The notes beneath the pieces were generated by a model. It did not search any database, was not told the origin of the DNA, and worked only from the letters and a program-made list of their open reading frames with translations. Position numbers and translations under genes: made by a program. Of a DNA stretch of 64,000 nt, positions 19,375 through 26,377 are shown in pieces. Origin of the DNA: Rhodococcus sp. SBT000017 (lineage in GTDB: Bacteria > Actinomycetota > Actinomycetes > Mycobacteriales > Mycobacteriaceae). Position 1 is the stretch's first letter; each line of letters opens with the position of its first letter. Location: NCBI RefSeq assembly GCF_003688915.1, contig NZ_REFU01000001.1, forward strand, positions 310,001 to 374,000, read 5' to 3'.

Positions 19375-21291
19375 GTGGCCGGCCGAATTCCTGAACGCGA
19401 CATCGCCGCCATTCGCGAACGCACACGGATCGAAGACATAGTCGGCGACTACGTCTCTCTCAAGCGCGCGGGCGGCGACTCCATGAAGGGGTTGTGCCCC
19501 TTCCACGACGAGAAGTCTCCGTCGTTCCACGTCCGCCCCAATCACGGTCACTATCACTGCTTCGGCTGCGGCGAGGGCGGTGACGCCTACTCCTTCCTCC
19601 AGAAGATCGAGCACATCTCCTTCGTCGAGGCCGTCGAGCAATTGGCCGACCGGTTGAACTACTCGATCTCCTACGAGGGCGGAGGGCCGTCGGTTCAACG
19701 TGACCGCGGCACCCGAGCGCGCCTGATCGCTGCGAACGCGGCAGCGCAGGAGTTCTACGCGGGCAGGCTCAGCGGCCCTGACGCCCAGGCTGCGCGGGAC
19801 TACCTCACCGAACGCAACTTCGACGGGCACGCTGCCCTGGCCTACGGCTGCGGGTACGCACCCGACGGCTGGGACACCCTCACCAAACACCTGCTGGGCA
19901 AGGGCTTCGAGGCCAAGGAGATCGTCGACGCGGGGCTGGCGACACCCGGCAAGCGCGGAACGCCGATCGACCGTTTCCGGCGGCGTCTGGTGTGGCCCAT
20001 TCGCAGTCAGAGCGGCGACGTCATCGGCTTCGGCGCACGCAAACTGTTCGACGACGACACGATGCCGGGTAAGTACATCAACACCCCGGAAACCATGCTG
20101 TACAAGAAGTCTCAGGTGCTCTTCGGCCTCGATCTGGCGCGCAAGGAGATCGCGAAGTCGCATCAGGCCGTCATCGTCGAGGGGTACACCGACGTGATGG
20201 CGATGCATCTGGCCGGCGTCAAGACTGCGGTGGCATCCTGCGGAACCGCATTCGGCGAGGATCACCTGGCAATGCTGCGCCGACTGATGATGGACGACAG
20301 CTACTTTCGGGGCGAAGTGATCTACACCTTCGACGGAGACGAAGCCGGCCAGGCCGCCGCGATGAAGGCGTTCGAGGGTGATCAGAAGATTGCCGGACAG
20401 ACTTTCGTCGCAGTCGCTCCGGACGGAATGGACCCGTGCGATCTTCGCTTGAAATCCGGCGACAACGCCGTTCGCGATCTTGTGGCCAGGCGAACCCCGA
20501 TGTTCGCCTTCGTCGTGAAATCGCTGCTCCGAGAGCATGATCTGGACACACCCGAGGGGCGCGTCGAGGCGTTGAAGCGAACCGTTCCCGTGGTCGCCCG
20601 CATCAAGGATGCGTCGCTTCGGGACGAGTACGCGCGGCAGCTCGCCGGCTGGACCGGGTGGGACGACACCGCGATGGTGCTCGCCCGCGTGCGCGACGAG
20701 GCGAAGAAGGGTGCCAGGGGCGACACGAGCGGCAAACGCGTTCCGTTCGAGAAGCGGCAGGCAGCTCCGGTGGAGGCCCCCACGGGTCCTCCACGTCCCA
20801 ATCCCACCGATCCGTCTCTGTGGCCGCAACGGGAAGCGCTCAAGGCGGTACTGCAGATGCCTGCGATGGCAGGCACGGTGTTCGATTCGCTTCCGCCCGA
20901 AAGCTTCCATCACCCGGCGTACTCGGCTGTGCGCGACGCGGTGGCCGCTGCCGGCGGCACCGCTGCAGGACTGGGCGGAGGGGAGTGGGTCGACGCCGTC
21001 GCCAAACAGGCCAAGGACGCCGTAGTCGTGTCGTTGGTCACCGAGTTGGCCGTCGACCCGATGCGCGTGGCCGACGACGCTCTCACCCGCTACATCTCCG
21101 GCGTACTCGCACGGCTCCAGGAAGTGTGGGTCGGCCAACAGGTGGCCGAGCTCAAATCGAAACTTCAGCGCATGTCACCGGTGGAGAAGCCCGACGATTA
21201 CAACGCGTTGTTCGGCGACCTCATCGCCCTCGAGCAGTACCGCCGCAGTCTGCTCGAGCTCGCCGTCGGAAGTGTGGCCGAGGTCGGTTAG
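19375..21291 (+). CDS. dnaG: DNA primase DnaG
   Basis: A 638-residue replicative primase. The N-terminal CHC2 zinc finger is CPFHDEKSPSFH with HCFGCGEGG. The catalytic TOPRIM core has VIVEGYTDVMAMHLAG, and the acidic metal site is in IYTFDGDEAGQAA. The C-terminal ~180 residues form the helicase-binding domain, reached through a proline-rich linker near residue 465. The GTG at 19375 gives the standard VAGRIPERDIAAIRERT leader. The last 4 bp overlap the convergent small gene. Confidence 0.96.
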   Translation: MAGRIPERDIAAIRERTRIEDIVGDYVSLKRAGGDSMKGLCPFHDEKSPSFHVRPNHGHYHCFGCGEGGDAYSFLQKIEHISFVEAVEQLADRLNYSISYEGGGPSVQRDRGTRARLIAANAAAQEFYAGRLSGPDAQAARDYLTERNFDGHAALAYGCGYAPDGWDTLTKHLLGKGFEAKEIVDAGLATPGKRGTPIDRFRRRLVWPIRSQSGDVIGFGARKLFDDDTMPGKYINTPETMLYKKSQVLFGLDLARKEIAKSHQAVIVEGYTDVMAMHLAGVKTAVASCGTAFGEDHLAMLRRLMMDDSYFRGEVIYTFDGDEAGQAAAMKAFEGDQKIAGQTFVAVAPDGMDPCDLRLKSGDNAVRDLVARRTPMFAFVVKSLLREHDLDTPEGRVEALKRTVPVVARIKDASLRDEYARQLAGWTGWDDTAMVLARVRDEAKKGARGDTSGKRVPFEKRQAAPVEAPTGPPRPNPTDPSLWPQREALKAVLQMPAMAGTVFDSLPPESFHHPAYSAVRDAVAAAGGTAAGLGGGEWVDAVAKQAKDAVVVSLVTELAVDPMRVADDALTRYISGVLARLQEVWVGQQVAELKSKLQRMSPVEKPDDYNALFGDLIALEQYRRSLLELAVGSVAEVG

Positions 21292-21533
21292 CGCCGCAGC
21301 TGATCGCGGGGAACGAAGACCTGGGTCTCGTCGTCGATCGGCTTCATCGGCTCCAGTCGTGGCTGAGTGTTCAGGGAATCGGACAGCTTCTGACGGCCGA
21401 CCTCGATCGCTTTCTTGGTGGCCGGGCTCGACGCGACGGCGCTCGCAGTCTTGCGAATTTGCTCGTACCGGCCACGTCCTGCCTTGGCACCGAGCACATA
21501 CGCAGCTCCAGCCGCCAGTACCAAACGAATCAT
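21288..21533 (-). CDS. Small conserved actinobacterial protein with N-terminal hydrophobic segment
   Basis: 81 residues, beginning MIRLVLAAGAAYVLGAKAGRGR, a short membrane-associating helix followed by a basic motif. A helical middle (RYEQIRKTASAVASSPATKKA) and a polar tail follow. Such 'YtxH-like' small proteins are frequent in actinobacteria; function unknown. The ATG at 21533 has GGAAGGA 8 bases upstream. It converges on dnaG with overlapping stop codons and is transcribed away from the tRNA-Asn gene. Confidence 0.75.
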   Translation of the reverse strand: MIRLVLAAGAAYVLGAKAGRGRYEQIRKTASAVASSPATKKAIEVGRQKLSDSLNTQPRLEPMKPIDDETQVFVPRDQLRR

Positions 21534-21671
21534 CAGTAGGTCCTTCCCTAGAGCGTGCGGCTGTTCTTCCATCTTGCCCGACGAACCTCGAGCAGGGCGA
21601 TTTGGTACTCGGCAGGGGGTGTGCGCTATTGTTTCCAACGGCTCGCACGAGAGTGTGACGCCGCGAGGTAA

Positions 21672-21744
21672 TCCCCCATAGCTCAATTGGCAGAGCATTC
21701 GACTGTTAATCGAAGGGTTCCTGGTTCGAGTCCAGGTGGGGGAG
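21672..21744 (+). tRNA. tRNA-Asn (GTT)
   Basis: A complete 73-nt cloverleaf. The acceptor TCCCCCA pairs with TGGGGGA, the anticodon GTT is at 21705-21707, the T arm is CCTGGTTCGAGTCCAGG, and the discriminator is G. CCA is not encoded. The 3' half is the integration target of the element that follows. Confidence 0.97.
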
Positions 21745-21748
21745 CGCA
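21711..21748. repeat. attL: 38-bp direct repeat within the tRNA-Asn 3' end
   Basis: Identical over 38 bases to 29561-29598, from CGAAGGGTTCC through the end of the tRNA to GCGCA. Sequences diverge on both sides of the repeat (AAGAA here, GTCCC at the other copy), which marks the crossover limits. Confidence 0.92.
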
Positions 21749-21751
21749 AGA

Positions 21752-21787
21752 AGAGCCCTTTACCTGCCAGATCAGGTGAGGGGCTCT
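21752..21787 (+). terminator. Hairpin terminator directly after tRNA-Asn
   Basis: A 15-bp stem (AGAGCCCTTTACCTG with CAGGTGAGGGGCTCT, two G-U pairs) has a 6-base loop followed by TT. It lies inside the element and replaces the native tRNA terminator, which is now stranded beyond attR. Confidence 0.8.
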
Positions 21788-22200
21788 TTCTGTTTCAGGC
21801 CGAAGGTTGCCGAACTCAACACGTATCCAACACTTTGCCGCTCTGACGGTGCGAAAGTGTTGAGTGCTTCGGTCATGTCCGGTGCCGAGTTCATCCGCCG
21901 GATGTAGTGCGCTTCCGTCACAGCGGTGTTGGCGTGGCCGAGCTGAGCCTGCGCCGCCTCCACTCCGTACTAAGCCTTCACGAGTGTCGCCACGGTCCGG
22001 CGGAAGCTGTGGGGTGTCACCCAATCGAAGTGCATGCCGAGTGCACCTCGCGGCCACCCTCGAACGTTGGCAGGCGAGACCCAGTTGCCGGTTAAGGTGA
22101 CGGAGATGGCGCCGTTCGGGGTGTTGAACGTGAGGGCCTCTCGGCGTCGACCGAGGATGTCCACGGCGAATTCCAGGATCACAATCGTCAGCGGGGGAGC
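21772..22200 (-). pseudogene. int: Tyrosine recombinase (phage-type integrase), C-terminal remnant with nonsense codon
   Basis: Read from the minus strand, one frame gives a C-terminal catalytic domain. HSFRRTVATLVKA carries the H-x-x-R box. A TAG codon at 21970-21972 follows, then YGVEAAQAQLGHANTAVTE (LGH box) and AHYIRR with the nucleophilic Tyr. Related integrases have Glu (GAG) near the stop position, so a single G-to-T change explains it. The N-terminal two thirds are missing. Its place next to the tRNA-side junction is normal for integrases of tRNA-targeting elements. Confidence 0.82.
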
Positions 22201-22325
22201 GTCACCCTTGCGGTGGGTGCCGGCTGTTCGACTGGATCGGCGTGGATGACTCCAAGTTGGATCGGGTCCTTGTTCGTGCGTGCCCTGCGAGAGGGGTCTT
22301 TGGGTCCCGGTCCACGTCCAGCCAT
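22188..22325 (-). pseudogene. Phage terminase small-subunit N-terminal fragment
   Basis: A 45-codon frame starts at ATG 22325 with a strong AAGGAGG 8 bases upstream. It begins MAGRGPGPKDPSRRARTNKD, the typical N-terminus of actinophage small terminases (GRGPxPKDPSxRARxNKDP). It stops after 45 residues, where a full small terminase needs more than 100. The stop lies where integrase-like sequence begins, so a deletion probably fused the two remnants. It is the clearest sign of a phage origin. Identification rests on the N-terminal motif alone. Confidence 0.6.
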
Positions 22326-22521
22326 CGTGATCGCCTCCTTGGAGTCGTCAGTCCGTGCAGGACGCCGCCATGAAGTTGCTCTAACACCGAGGGGCTGCTG
22401 GAGTTCCCAGACCCGTAGAGAGCCTCAGCCTCTATGCCGACCGTAGGAGCTGGTGCTGGTGTGGCTAGGAGAGGGGGTGGTGCCCACGGTGTGGCGCTGT
22501 CGACGTGTCAGTGGTTCTACA

Positions 22522-22527
22522 TAACCT
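22522..22527 (+). promoter_or_regulatory. Candidate -10 hexamer for a leaderless Ymh-like gene transcript
   Basis: TAACCT ends 7 bases before ATG 22534, the same offset seen for the two winged-helix genes at 24738 and 25301. This supports the ATG over the in-frame GTG three bases earlier. Confidence 0.4.
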
Positions 22528-22533
22528 GAGGTG

Positions 22534-23253
22534 ATGAGACCTGACCTTGCTATCGAGAAGCTCGAAGCCCTGAAGAACGTCGGTCACGATGTAGCTGATG
22601 CCCCAAATCACTGGGCAAAGATCGGGAGCTGGCGAGCGAACATCAATGAGGTCGTTGGTCGAGCGCTTGGTAAGGACCACGCTCTACTTGAGCGACTAGA
22701 GCACGCTTGGAGATCAGGTCCGATGTATGGCGATTACACGGAAGTTGACCTACTCCACATGCGACTTGAGATGGTCGAGCAGACTCGTCAGTTGATCGCC
22801 TCAGCGATCTATGCACTCGGACTGGCCGCAGAAGTCGATGAACCCGTAGATGAAAGCAGTTTCGATCCCGAGCTGTGGGCGCACGTTCGTGGTCTGGTCG
22901 ACGCGGGTGATTGGGGAAAGGTTGCGACGCAAGCCGCCGTGTTCACCGAGGACAAGGTGCGCAAGTGGTCGAACCAGGACGGCGCAGTCGTGGGAAAGAA
23001 CATGTACGCACACGCGCTGAGCAATGCAGGGGAATTACGGCTGGGCGCGCAGTCGAACGAATGGGAAGGCTGGCGCAACCTGGGCATGGGGTTCGCACAG
23101 GCCACCAGCAACGTGGACCGGCACCACGTCCAGATACGTCCGGATCTGAAGAGGTACGCAGTGGGCGTCTTGGGTCTGGCGAGTCTTCTGCTCACCCAGA
23201 TGAGACATGCCCACGCTGAGCTGATCGAGCAGCGAGACTCCAGCGCTAGCTGA
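22534..23253 (+). CDS. Ymh-like (TIGR02391-type) protein, possible HEPN superfamily member
   Basis: A 239-residue, mostly helical soluble protein. The C-terminal third has the layout of the Ymh family: VGKNMYAHALSN, then EWEGWRNLGMGFAQATSN, then a terminal helix GVLGLASLLLTQM. In Ymh proteins the core motif reads R-N-x3-H; here the aligned stretch reads SNVDRH, so the Arg of the RX4H pair seems replaced by Ser. HEPN proteins are often RNases in toxin or defence systems, but activity cannot be assumed with this change. It is the first plus-strand gene of the element. Family assignment is from pattern recognition. Confidence 0.6.
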   Translation: MRPDLAIEKLEALKNVGHDVADAPNHWAKIGSWRANINEVVGRALGKDHALLERLEHAWRSGPMYGDYTEVDLLHMRLEMVEQTRQLIASAIYALGLAAEVDEPVDESSFDPELWAHVRGLVDAGDWGKVATQAAVFTEDKVRKWSNQDGAVVGKNMYAHALSNAGELRLGAQSNEWEGWRNLGMGFAQATSNVDRHHVQIRPDLKRYAVGVLGLASLLLTQMRHAHAELIEQRDSSAS

Positions 23254-23347
23254 AAGAGCAGACACGCTGTCATCCAGTTCAGCAGTTGCGGCTGAGGGCA
23301 GTTCCAATCTACGGGTGGCCGCTGTGATGGTCTGTCATGATCGCCAC

Positions 23348-23563
23348 ATGACAGAGATGAAGAGCTACCGGGTAGTGAGCGCCAACGGCTCCGTCGTGGT
23401 CCAGGAGTTCGAAGCACGTGACGACACGAGCGCCAGGGATCAGGTTGGCCGCGATCACCCTGAGGTGGCCCTGGGAACCGGCGCTCAACTCAAGTGGCGC
23501 AAGGGTGACGACTGGATCGAAGCAGGCTTGGGCAGCGGAAGGGTCACAGGCACCGGGGAGTAG
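23348..23563 (+). CDS. Small hypothetical protein of the mobile element
   Basis: 71 residues from ATG 23348 (MTEMKSYRVVSANGS), with a beta-rich start and a Trp/Lys segment (LKWRKGDDWIEAGLG). No membrane segment or known motif is visible. It stands alone between the Ymh-like gene (94-bp gap) and the membrane-anchored gene (59-bp gap). There is no clear ribosome-binding site; CATGAT just upstream could be a -10 for a leaderless transcript. Function unknown. Confidence 0.5.
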   Translation: MTEMKSYRVVSANGSVVVQEFEARDDTSARDQVGRDHPEVALGTGAQLKWRKGDDWIEAGLGSGRVTGTGE

Positions 23564-23622
23564 CCGGTGTGCAGATTGTCGAGCGGTCAGTTTGAAACCA
23601 TCCGTGTGTAGCGTCCCGAGTC

Positions 23623-24252
23623 ATGGACGCAAAATTCGTGCTCACGGCATTGGCAGCAGTGTTCTCTGGGCTTGGTCTCCTGGTGATGGGCAGGCAGCTT
23701 GAGATAGCTCGGAACACAGCTGGCGGTCGCGGTATGAACATCGAGGCAACACGAGGTGGAATCGTGAGTTCCGTCAACGGCGGGGCACCGACCGTCCAGG
23801 TGTTCTGCAAGGTGGAGCTGATCGGTCCAGGTGTCCGGCACAACGTCGATGTCCGCGTCCTTGGGCTTGGTTGCGACCCGATCGGAATGCCGCCGACGCG
23901 CCCGATTATGACGTGCGAGTCGGAACCGATTGAGTGGGGGTTCGATGCCGAGGTTGACTTGGTCCGTCACGCCTACTTCATGGTGTCCTGGGTCGACCCC
24001 TACGGAGAAGGGCTGCGGACCAACGCTATTGCCAAGAACATTCCAGACGACGGACTGTATCTATGGGAGTGGAACCGCTTCTTCAGGCTTCGTCTCTGGT
24101 GGGAATCGAAGCGCGGCATGAGTCCGGAACCTCTAGGACGGTGGAGACGATATAGAGATCACCCACTGCAGAAGGACCATGGCCCCATCGGACTGTTGCC
24201 GAACCAACCCACAGGAGCGAAACGCCGACTGCGACCGCCAGGACCACGGTAA
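23623..24252 (+). CDS. Membrane-anchored hypothetical protein of the mobile element
   Basis: 209 residues. One N-terminal transmembrane helix (about residues 4-22, FVLTALAAVFSGLGLLVMG) is followed by a soluble domain. That domain looks beta-rich to about residue 120 (GGAPTVQVFCKVELIGPGVRHN, then HAYFMVSWVDPYGEG), and the tail is Arg/Trp-rich and ends PPGPR. Orientation is uncertain: the flanking charges are weak. No enzymatic motif is seen. A membrane partner in a phage-defence or exclusion module is possible given the location, but this is a guess. Confidence 0.62.
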   Translation: MDAKFVLTALAAVFSGLGLLVMGRQLEIARNTAGGRGMNIEATRGGIVSSVNGGAPTVQVFCKVELIGPGVRHNVDVRVLGLGCDPIGMPPTRPIMTCESEPIEWGFDAEVDLVRHAYFMVSWVDPYGEGLRTNAIAKNIPDDGLYLWEWNRFFRLRLWWESKRGMSPEPLGRWRRYRDHPLQKDHGPIGLLPNQPTGAKRRLRPPGPR

Positions 24253-24320
24253 CCACGACGGTCAACTTGTTTGCGCACCCGCGTTTTACGCGTGAGAGGC
24301 CACGCGAGTGTCGGGCGTGT

Positions 24321-24369
24321 CCGTGAGGACTCGGTCAGGTCAGATCGCCCGTGAGGACTCCGGTCAGGT
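24321..24369. repeat. Pair of ~20-bp near-identical direct repeats
   Basis: CCGTGAGGACTCGGTCAGGT at 24321-24340 recurs at 24349-24369 with one extra C. The period is about 28 bp. It lies in the gene-free stretch 24253-24530. It could be a tandem operator or a replication/phage site; no function is shown. Confidence 0.6.
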
Positions 24370-24427
24370 TGTGGTCTCCAGCAGAAATGGACAGACATCT
24401 GGCCCCCAGGCTCAAAATCCTCGATAT

Positions 24428-24458
24428 GCCCCCAGTATTGGCGTCATGCAATCGGGGG
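24428..24458. other. Stem-loop upstream of the short peptide frame
   Basis: CCCCC and ATTG on the left pair with CAAT and GGGGG on the right around an 8-base loop, with a small internal loop. With the peptide frame at 24531 and the terminator at 24627 it may belong to one short structured transcript. The 485 bases from 24253 to 24737 hold no other gene that can be supported. Confidence 0.4.
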
Positions 24459-24530
24459 ATGGCCTGGCAGGGCCCTCCGCTCATACGCTCGTGTGGTCCA
24501 AGGTGCTAGGCCGCAACGATCGGAGACAGC

Positions 24531-24602
24531 ATGTTCGCAATCCCGTGGTACTGGGTCAACGCATTGCACTTTCACTGGGAGTCACCCCAGGTGTACGCCT
24601 GA
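24531..24602 (+). CDS. Possible 23-residue aromatic-rich peptide
   Basis: The frame starts at ATG with CGGAGA 4 bases upstream and encodes 23 residues, beginning MFAIPWYWVNALHF and ending in VYA. Three Trp, two Tyr, two Phe and two His in 23 residues is a highly unusual composition. It would insert weakly into a membrane. The stop is 24 bp before a strong intrinsic terminator, so the frame fits a short transcript. It could be a leader peptide for the winged-helix genes downstream, a small toxin or membrane peptide, or chance. No homologue is recognised. Confidence 0.4.
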   Translation: MFAIPWYWVNALHFHWESPQVYA

Positions 24603-24626
24603 CGTTCCATCGTGAGGCATACAACG

Positions 24627-24653
24627 AAGGCCCCGTCATGCAGACGGGGCCTT
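24627..24653 (+). terminator. Strong intrinsic terminator or attenuator before the winged-helix gene trio
   Basis: An 11-bp perfect GC-rich stem (AAGGCCCCGTC with GACGGGGCCTT) has a 5-base loop and outer CGAA/TTCG-type extension, followed by CTTCGTTGT. It ends any transcript reading the short peptide frame and lies 50 bp before the promoter of the next gene. Confidence 0.85.
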
Positions 24654-24702
24654 CTTCGTTGTAACCCTGCTGGTTGGTTGGCTACTCCGCTGGCGGTACT
24701 CG

Positions 24703-24731
24703 TTGGTGGTGTCGGAGCCACTGGGTACGTT
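24703..24731 (+). promoter_or_regulatory. Promoter of the first winged-helix gene (leaderless)
   Basis: TTGGTG at 24703-24708 and TACGTT at 24726-24731 are separated by exactly 17 bp. The -10 ends 7 bases before ATG 24738, so transcription should begin at the start codon. Confidence 0.55.
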
Positions 24732-24737
24732 CTGCCC

Positions 24738-25172
24738 ATGGGAACCCAATGGAGCGAACGAGATCGACCGGTCCTGGTTGAAGCAGTCGCGTACTGCGAC
24801 GAGCACCAAGTGGTGAGGTGGCATGACCTCACGGATGTGACAGGCTTGGATTACAAGGAGATGCGCCATGCCTTCGACGCACTTGCGGGAGCCACACCCC
24901 CATTCTTCGGCCACTCAGACGACGACGAGTTCGGGGTCGTCCTGTTCTCTCGGCCGACAGAACGAGCGCGACGGGAGGTTGGTCAGTGGCCCAGCGCAGA
25001 GTCTGTGCTGGAGGCGCTTATTCAGCAGCTCGTTGAGACCGAGAGGGACGACTCTCAGACAGAGGACACCAGGTCTCGCGCTCGAAAGATCCGAGATGCT
25101 CCGACAGAGGGTGGCGGGCAAGTGGTGGGCGGGGTCATTACTGCTGTGATCGCAGGCCAGTTCGGGGCCTGA
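24738..25172 (+). CDS. Winged-helix protein with hydrophobic glycine-rich tail, paralogue 1
   Basis: 144 residues, first of three related proteins. The N-terminal half (W-x2-RD-x2-VL start, then LTDVTGLDYKEMRHAFDALAG and a wing) resembles a winged HTH. The family signature RARREVGQWPSAES follows at about residues 88-100, then an acidic helical linker. The last ~20 residues (GGGQVVGGVITAVIAGQFGA) are hydrophobic and glycine-rich, like a membrane-inserting helix. There is no ribosome-binding site, which fits a leaderless message. DNA-binding or sensor plus membrane tail is inferred from sequence; the function is unknown. Confidence 0.68.
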   Translation: MGTQWSERDRPVLVEAVAYCDEHQVVRWHDLTDVTGLDYKEMRHAFDALAGATPPFFGHSDDDEFGVVLFSRPTERARREVGQWPSAESVLEALIQQLVETERDDSQTEDTRSRARKIRDAPTEGGGQVVGGVITAVIAGQFGA

Positions 25173-25288
25173 GGGTCTCCACCTTGCACAGGTCAGCAAG
25201 AATCACGGCGCTCCGTAAATCAAGAGGGTCCGCCCATCCTTGCCCCGGTAGTTGAGCAGTTCGATCTCAGAATGTCGCTGTCCAGGCG

Positions 25289-25294
25289 TAGGTT
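25289..25294 (+). promoter_or_regulatory. Candidate -10 hexamer of winged-helix paralogue 2
   Basis: TAGGTT ends 7 bases before ATG 25301, at the same offset as the paralogue 1 promoter. There is no good -35. It suggests leaderless expression separate from paralogue 1. Confidence 0.4.
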
Positions 25295-25300
25295 CGCCGC

Positions 25301-25741
25301 ATGGAAGACACATGGGGTCCGAGAGACCTGCCTGTTCTCACCGCGGTTGTCGAAGAGATCGATCGGACTGGGCATCCTGTCCGTGCATCCAAGTTAGTCG
25401 CATTGACGGGCTTAGACGACGATCTGGTTCAGCGAGCACTCCGTGCTCTTGACGCCGACGAGCCGCCTTATTTGGTCAAGACTATGCGGGGGTCGAACCA
25501 CGTCATCGCGGTCGCCGGGGTGACGGGGAAGGCCAGGCGGGCAGCGGGCGCGTGGCCTACGCCAGAGACTCTGGCCGACTCGTTGATTGCGCGCCTTCAA
25601 GACTTGGCTAATGATGAGACGGCCGAGCCGGAAACCCGTGAGAGGGCCAAGGCAGGCCTCACAGCGTTTCTGGGGGCTGGCAGGGACATTCTGGTAGGTG
25701 CTGCCGGTTCAGCCCTGAGCGCAGGGATCATCGGGTCATGA
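25301..25741 (+). CDS. Winged-helix protein with hydrophobic glycine-rich tail, paralogue 2
   Basis: 146 residues with the same plan as its neighbours: WGPRDLPVLTAVVEEIDRTGH at the start, an HTH-like stretch (LVALTGLDDDLVQRALRALDA), the signature KARRAAGAWPTPETL, a helical linker with repeated Glu, and a hydrophobic Gly/Ala tail (DILVGAAGSALSAGIIGS). The stop overlaps the start of paralogue 3 (ATGA), so these two are translated together and may act as partners. Function unknown. Confidence 0.7.
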   Translation: MEDTWGPRDLPVLTAVVEEIDRTGHPVRASKLVALTGLDDDLVQRALRALDADEPPYLVKTMRGSNHVIAVAGVTGKARRAAGAWPTPETLADSLIARLQDLANDETAEPETRERAKAGLTAFLGAGRDILVGAAGSALSAGIIGS

Positions 25742-26175
25742 ACAGCACCTGGGCCGACCGTGATTTCCTCGTGCTGGAGTCGATCGTTCGGCGGACCGAC
25801 GAGAGTGGCCACGAGGTCGGGCTCGATGAGATCGAGCAAGACACCGATCTCAGCCCCGAGGATGTCCAGCGTGCGATCAAAGCGCTCGACTCGGATGGCG
25901 GTTACATCCGGGTTTCCACGCCTAACGCCGGAGGGCACATCGACTTCGTGCTCAGCGCGACGAGCAAGGCTCGGCGTGAGGTCGGAGCATGGCCGACGCC
26001 GGAGAACATCACAAGCGAACTTGTTGATCGCCTAAAGCAGCTCGCAAACGACGAAAATGCGGGTGAGGACACCCGGACTCGTGCGCGGAGGATGTTGGAC
26101 GCTGTGGCTGACGGTGGTGGCGCTGTGTTGACTGGAGTGCTCACCTCGGTTCTCACTACACAGATGGGCTTGTAG
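25738..26175 (+). CDS. Winged-helix protein with hydrophobic glycine-rich tail, paralogue 3
   Basis: 145 residues. WADRDFLVLESIVRRTDESGH starts the winged-helix part. IEQDTDLSPEDVQRAIKALDS forms the HTH-like core, KARREVGAWPTPENI is the shared signature, and GGGAVLTGVLTSVLTTQMGL is the hydrophobic tail. It is closest to paralogue 2 and coupled to it by a 4-bp overlap. The IS21 element begins 64 bp after the stop, so downstream genes of the original operon may have been cut off. Confidence 0.7.
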   Translation: MNSTWADRDFLVLESIVRRTDESGHEVGLDEIEQDTDLSPEDVQRAIKALDSDGGYIRVSTPNAGGHIDFVLSATSKARREVGAWPTPENITSELVDRLKQLANDENAGEDTRTRARRMLDAVADGGGAVLTGVLTSVLTTQMGL

Positions 26176-26377
26176 GTCTGAAGGCAGACAACACTTTCGA
26201 AAACCGCCCGTGAAGACCGAAAGCAGTTTCGTGGACCGTTGACGGCGCTCAGTGAAAGTGCCCAGATCTGATCTCTGAAAGTGCTCACCCGTGTGGCTCC
26301 GCCAATGAGGGCGGGCCTCCTCCGATGCTGATGGTCTCTGACCACACACCAGCGCCCCGAAGGAGACCCGCGATCTC

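Noticed and set aside
24083..24265. 60-codon minus-strand frame with a hydrophobic start
   Set aside because: It lies antisense inside the well-supported 209-residue gene and has no RBS or neighbour context.
24321..24369. Possible CRISPR repeats
   Set aside because: Only two copies with an 8-base gap, no further units and no cas genes in the window.
24308..24664. 118-codon plus-strand frame in the gene-free part of the element
   Set aside because: It runs through the direct repeats, the stem-loop and the terminator, lacks an RBS and has no domain-like composition.
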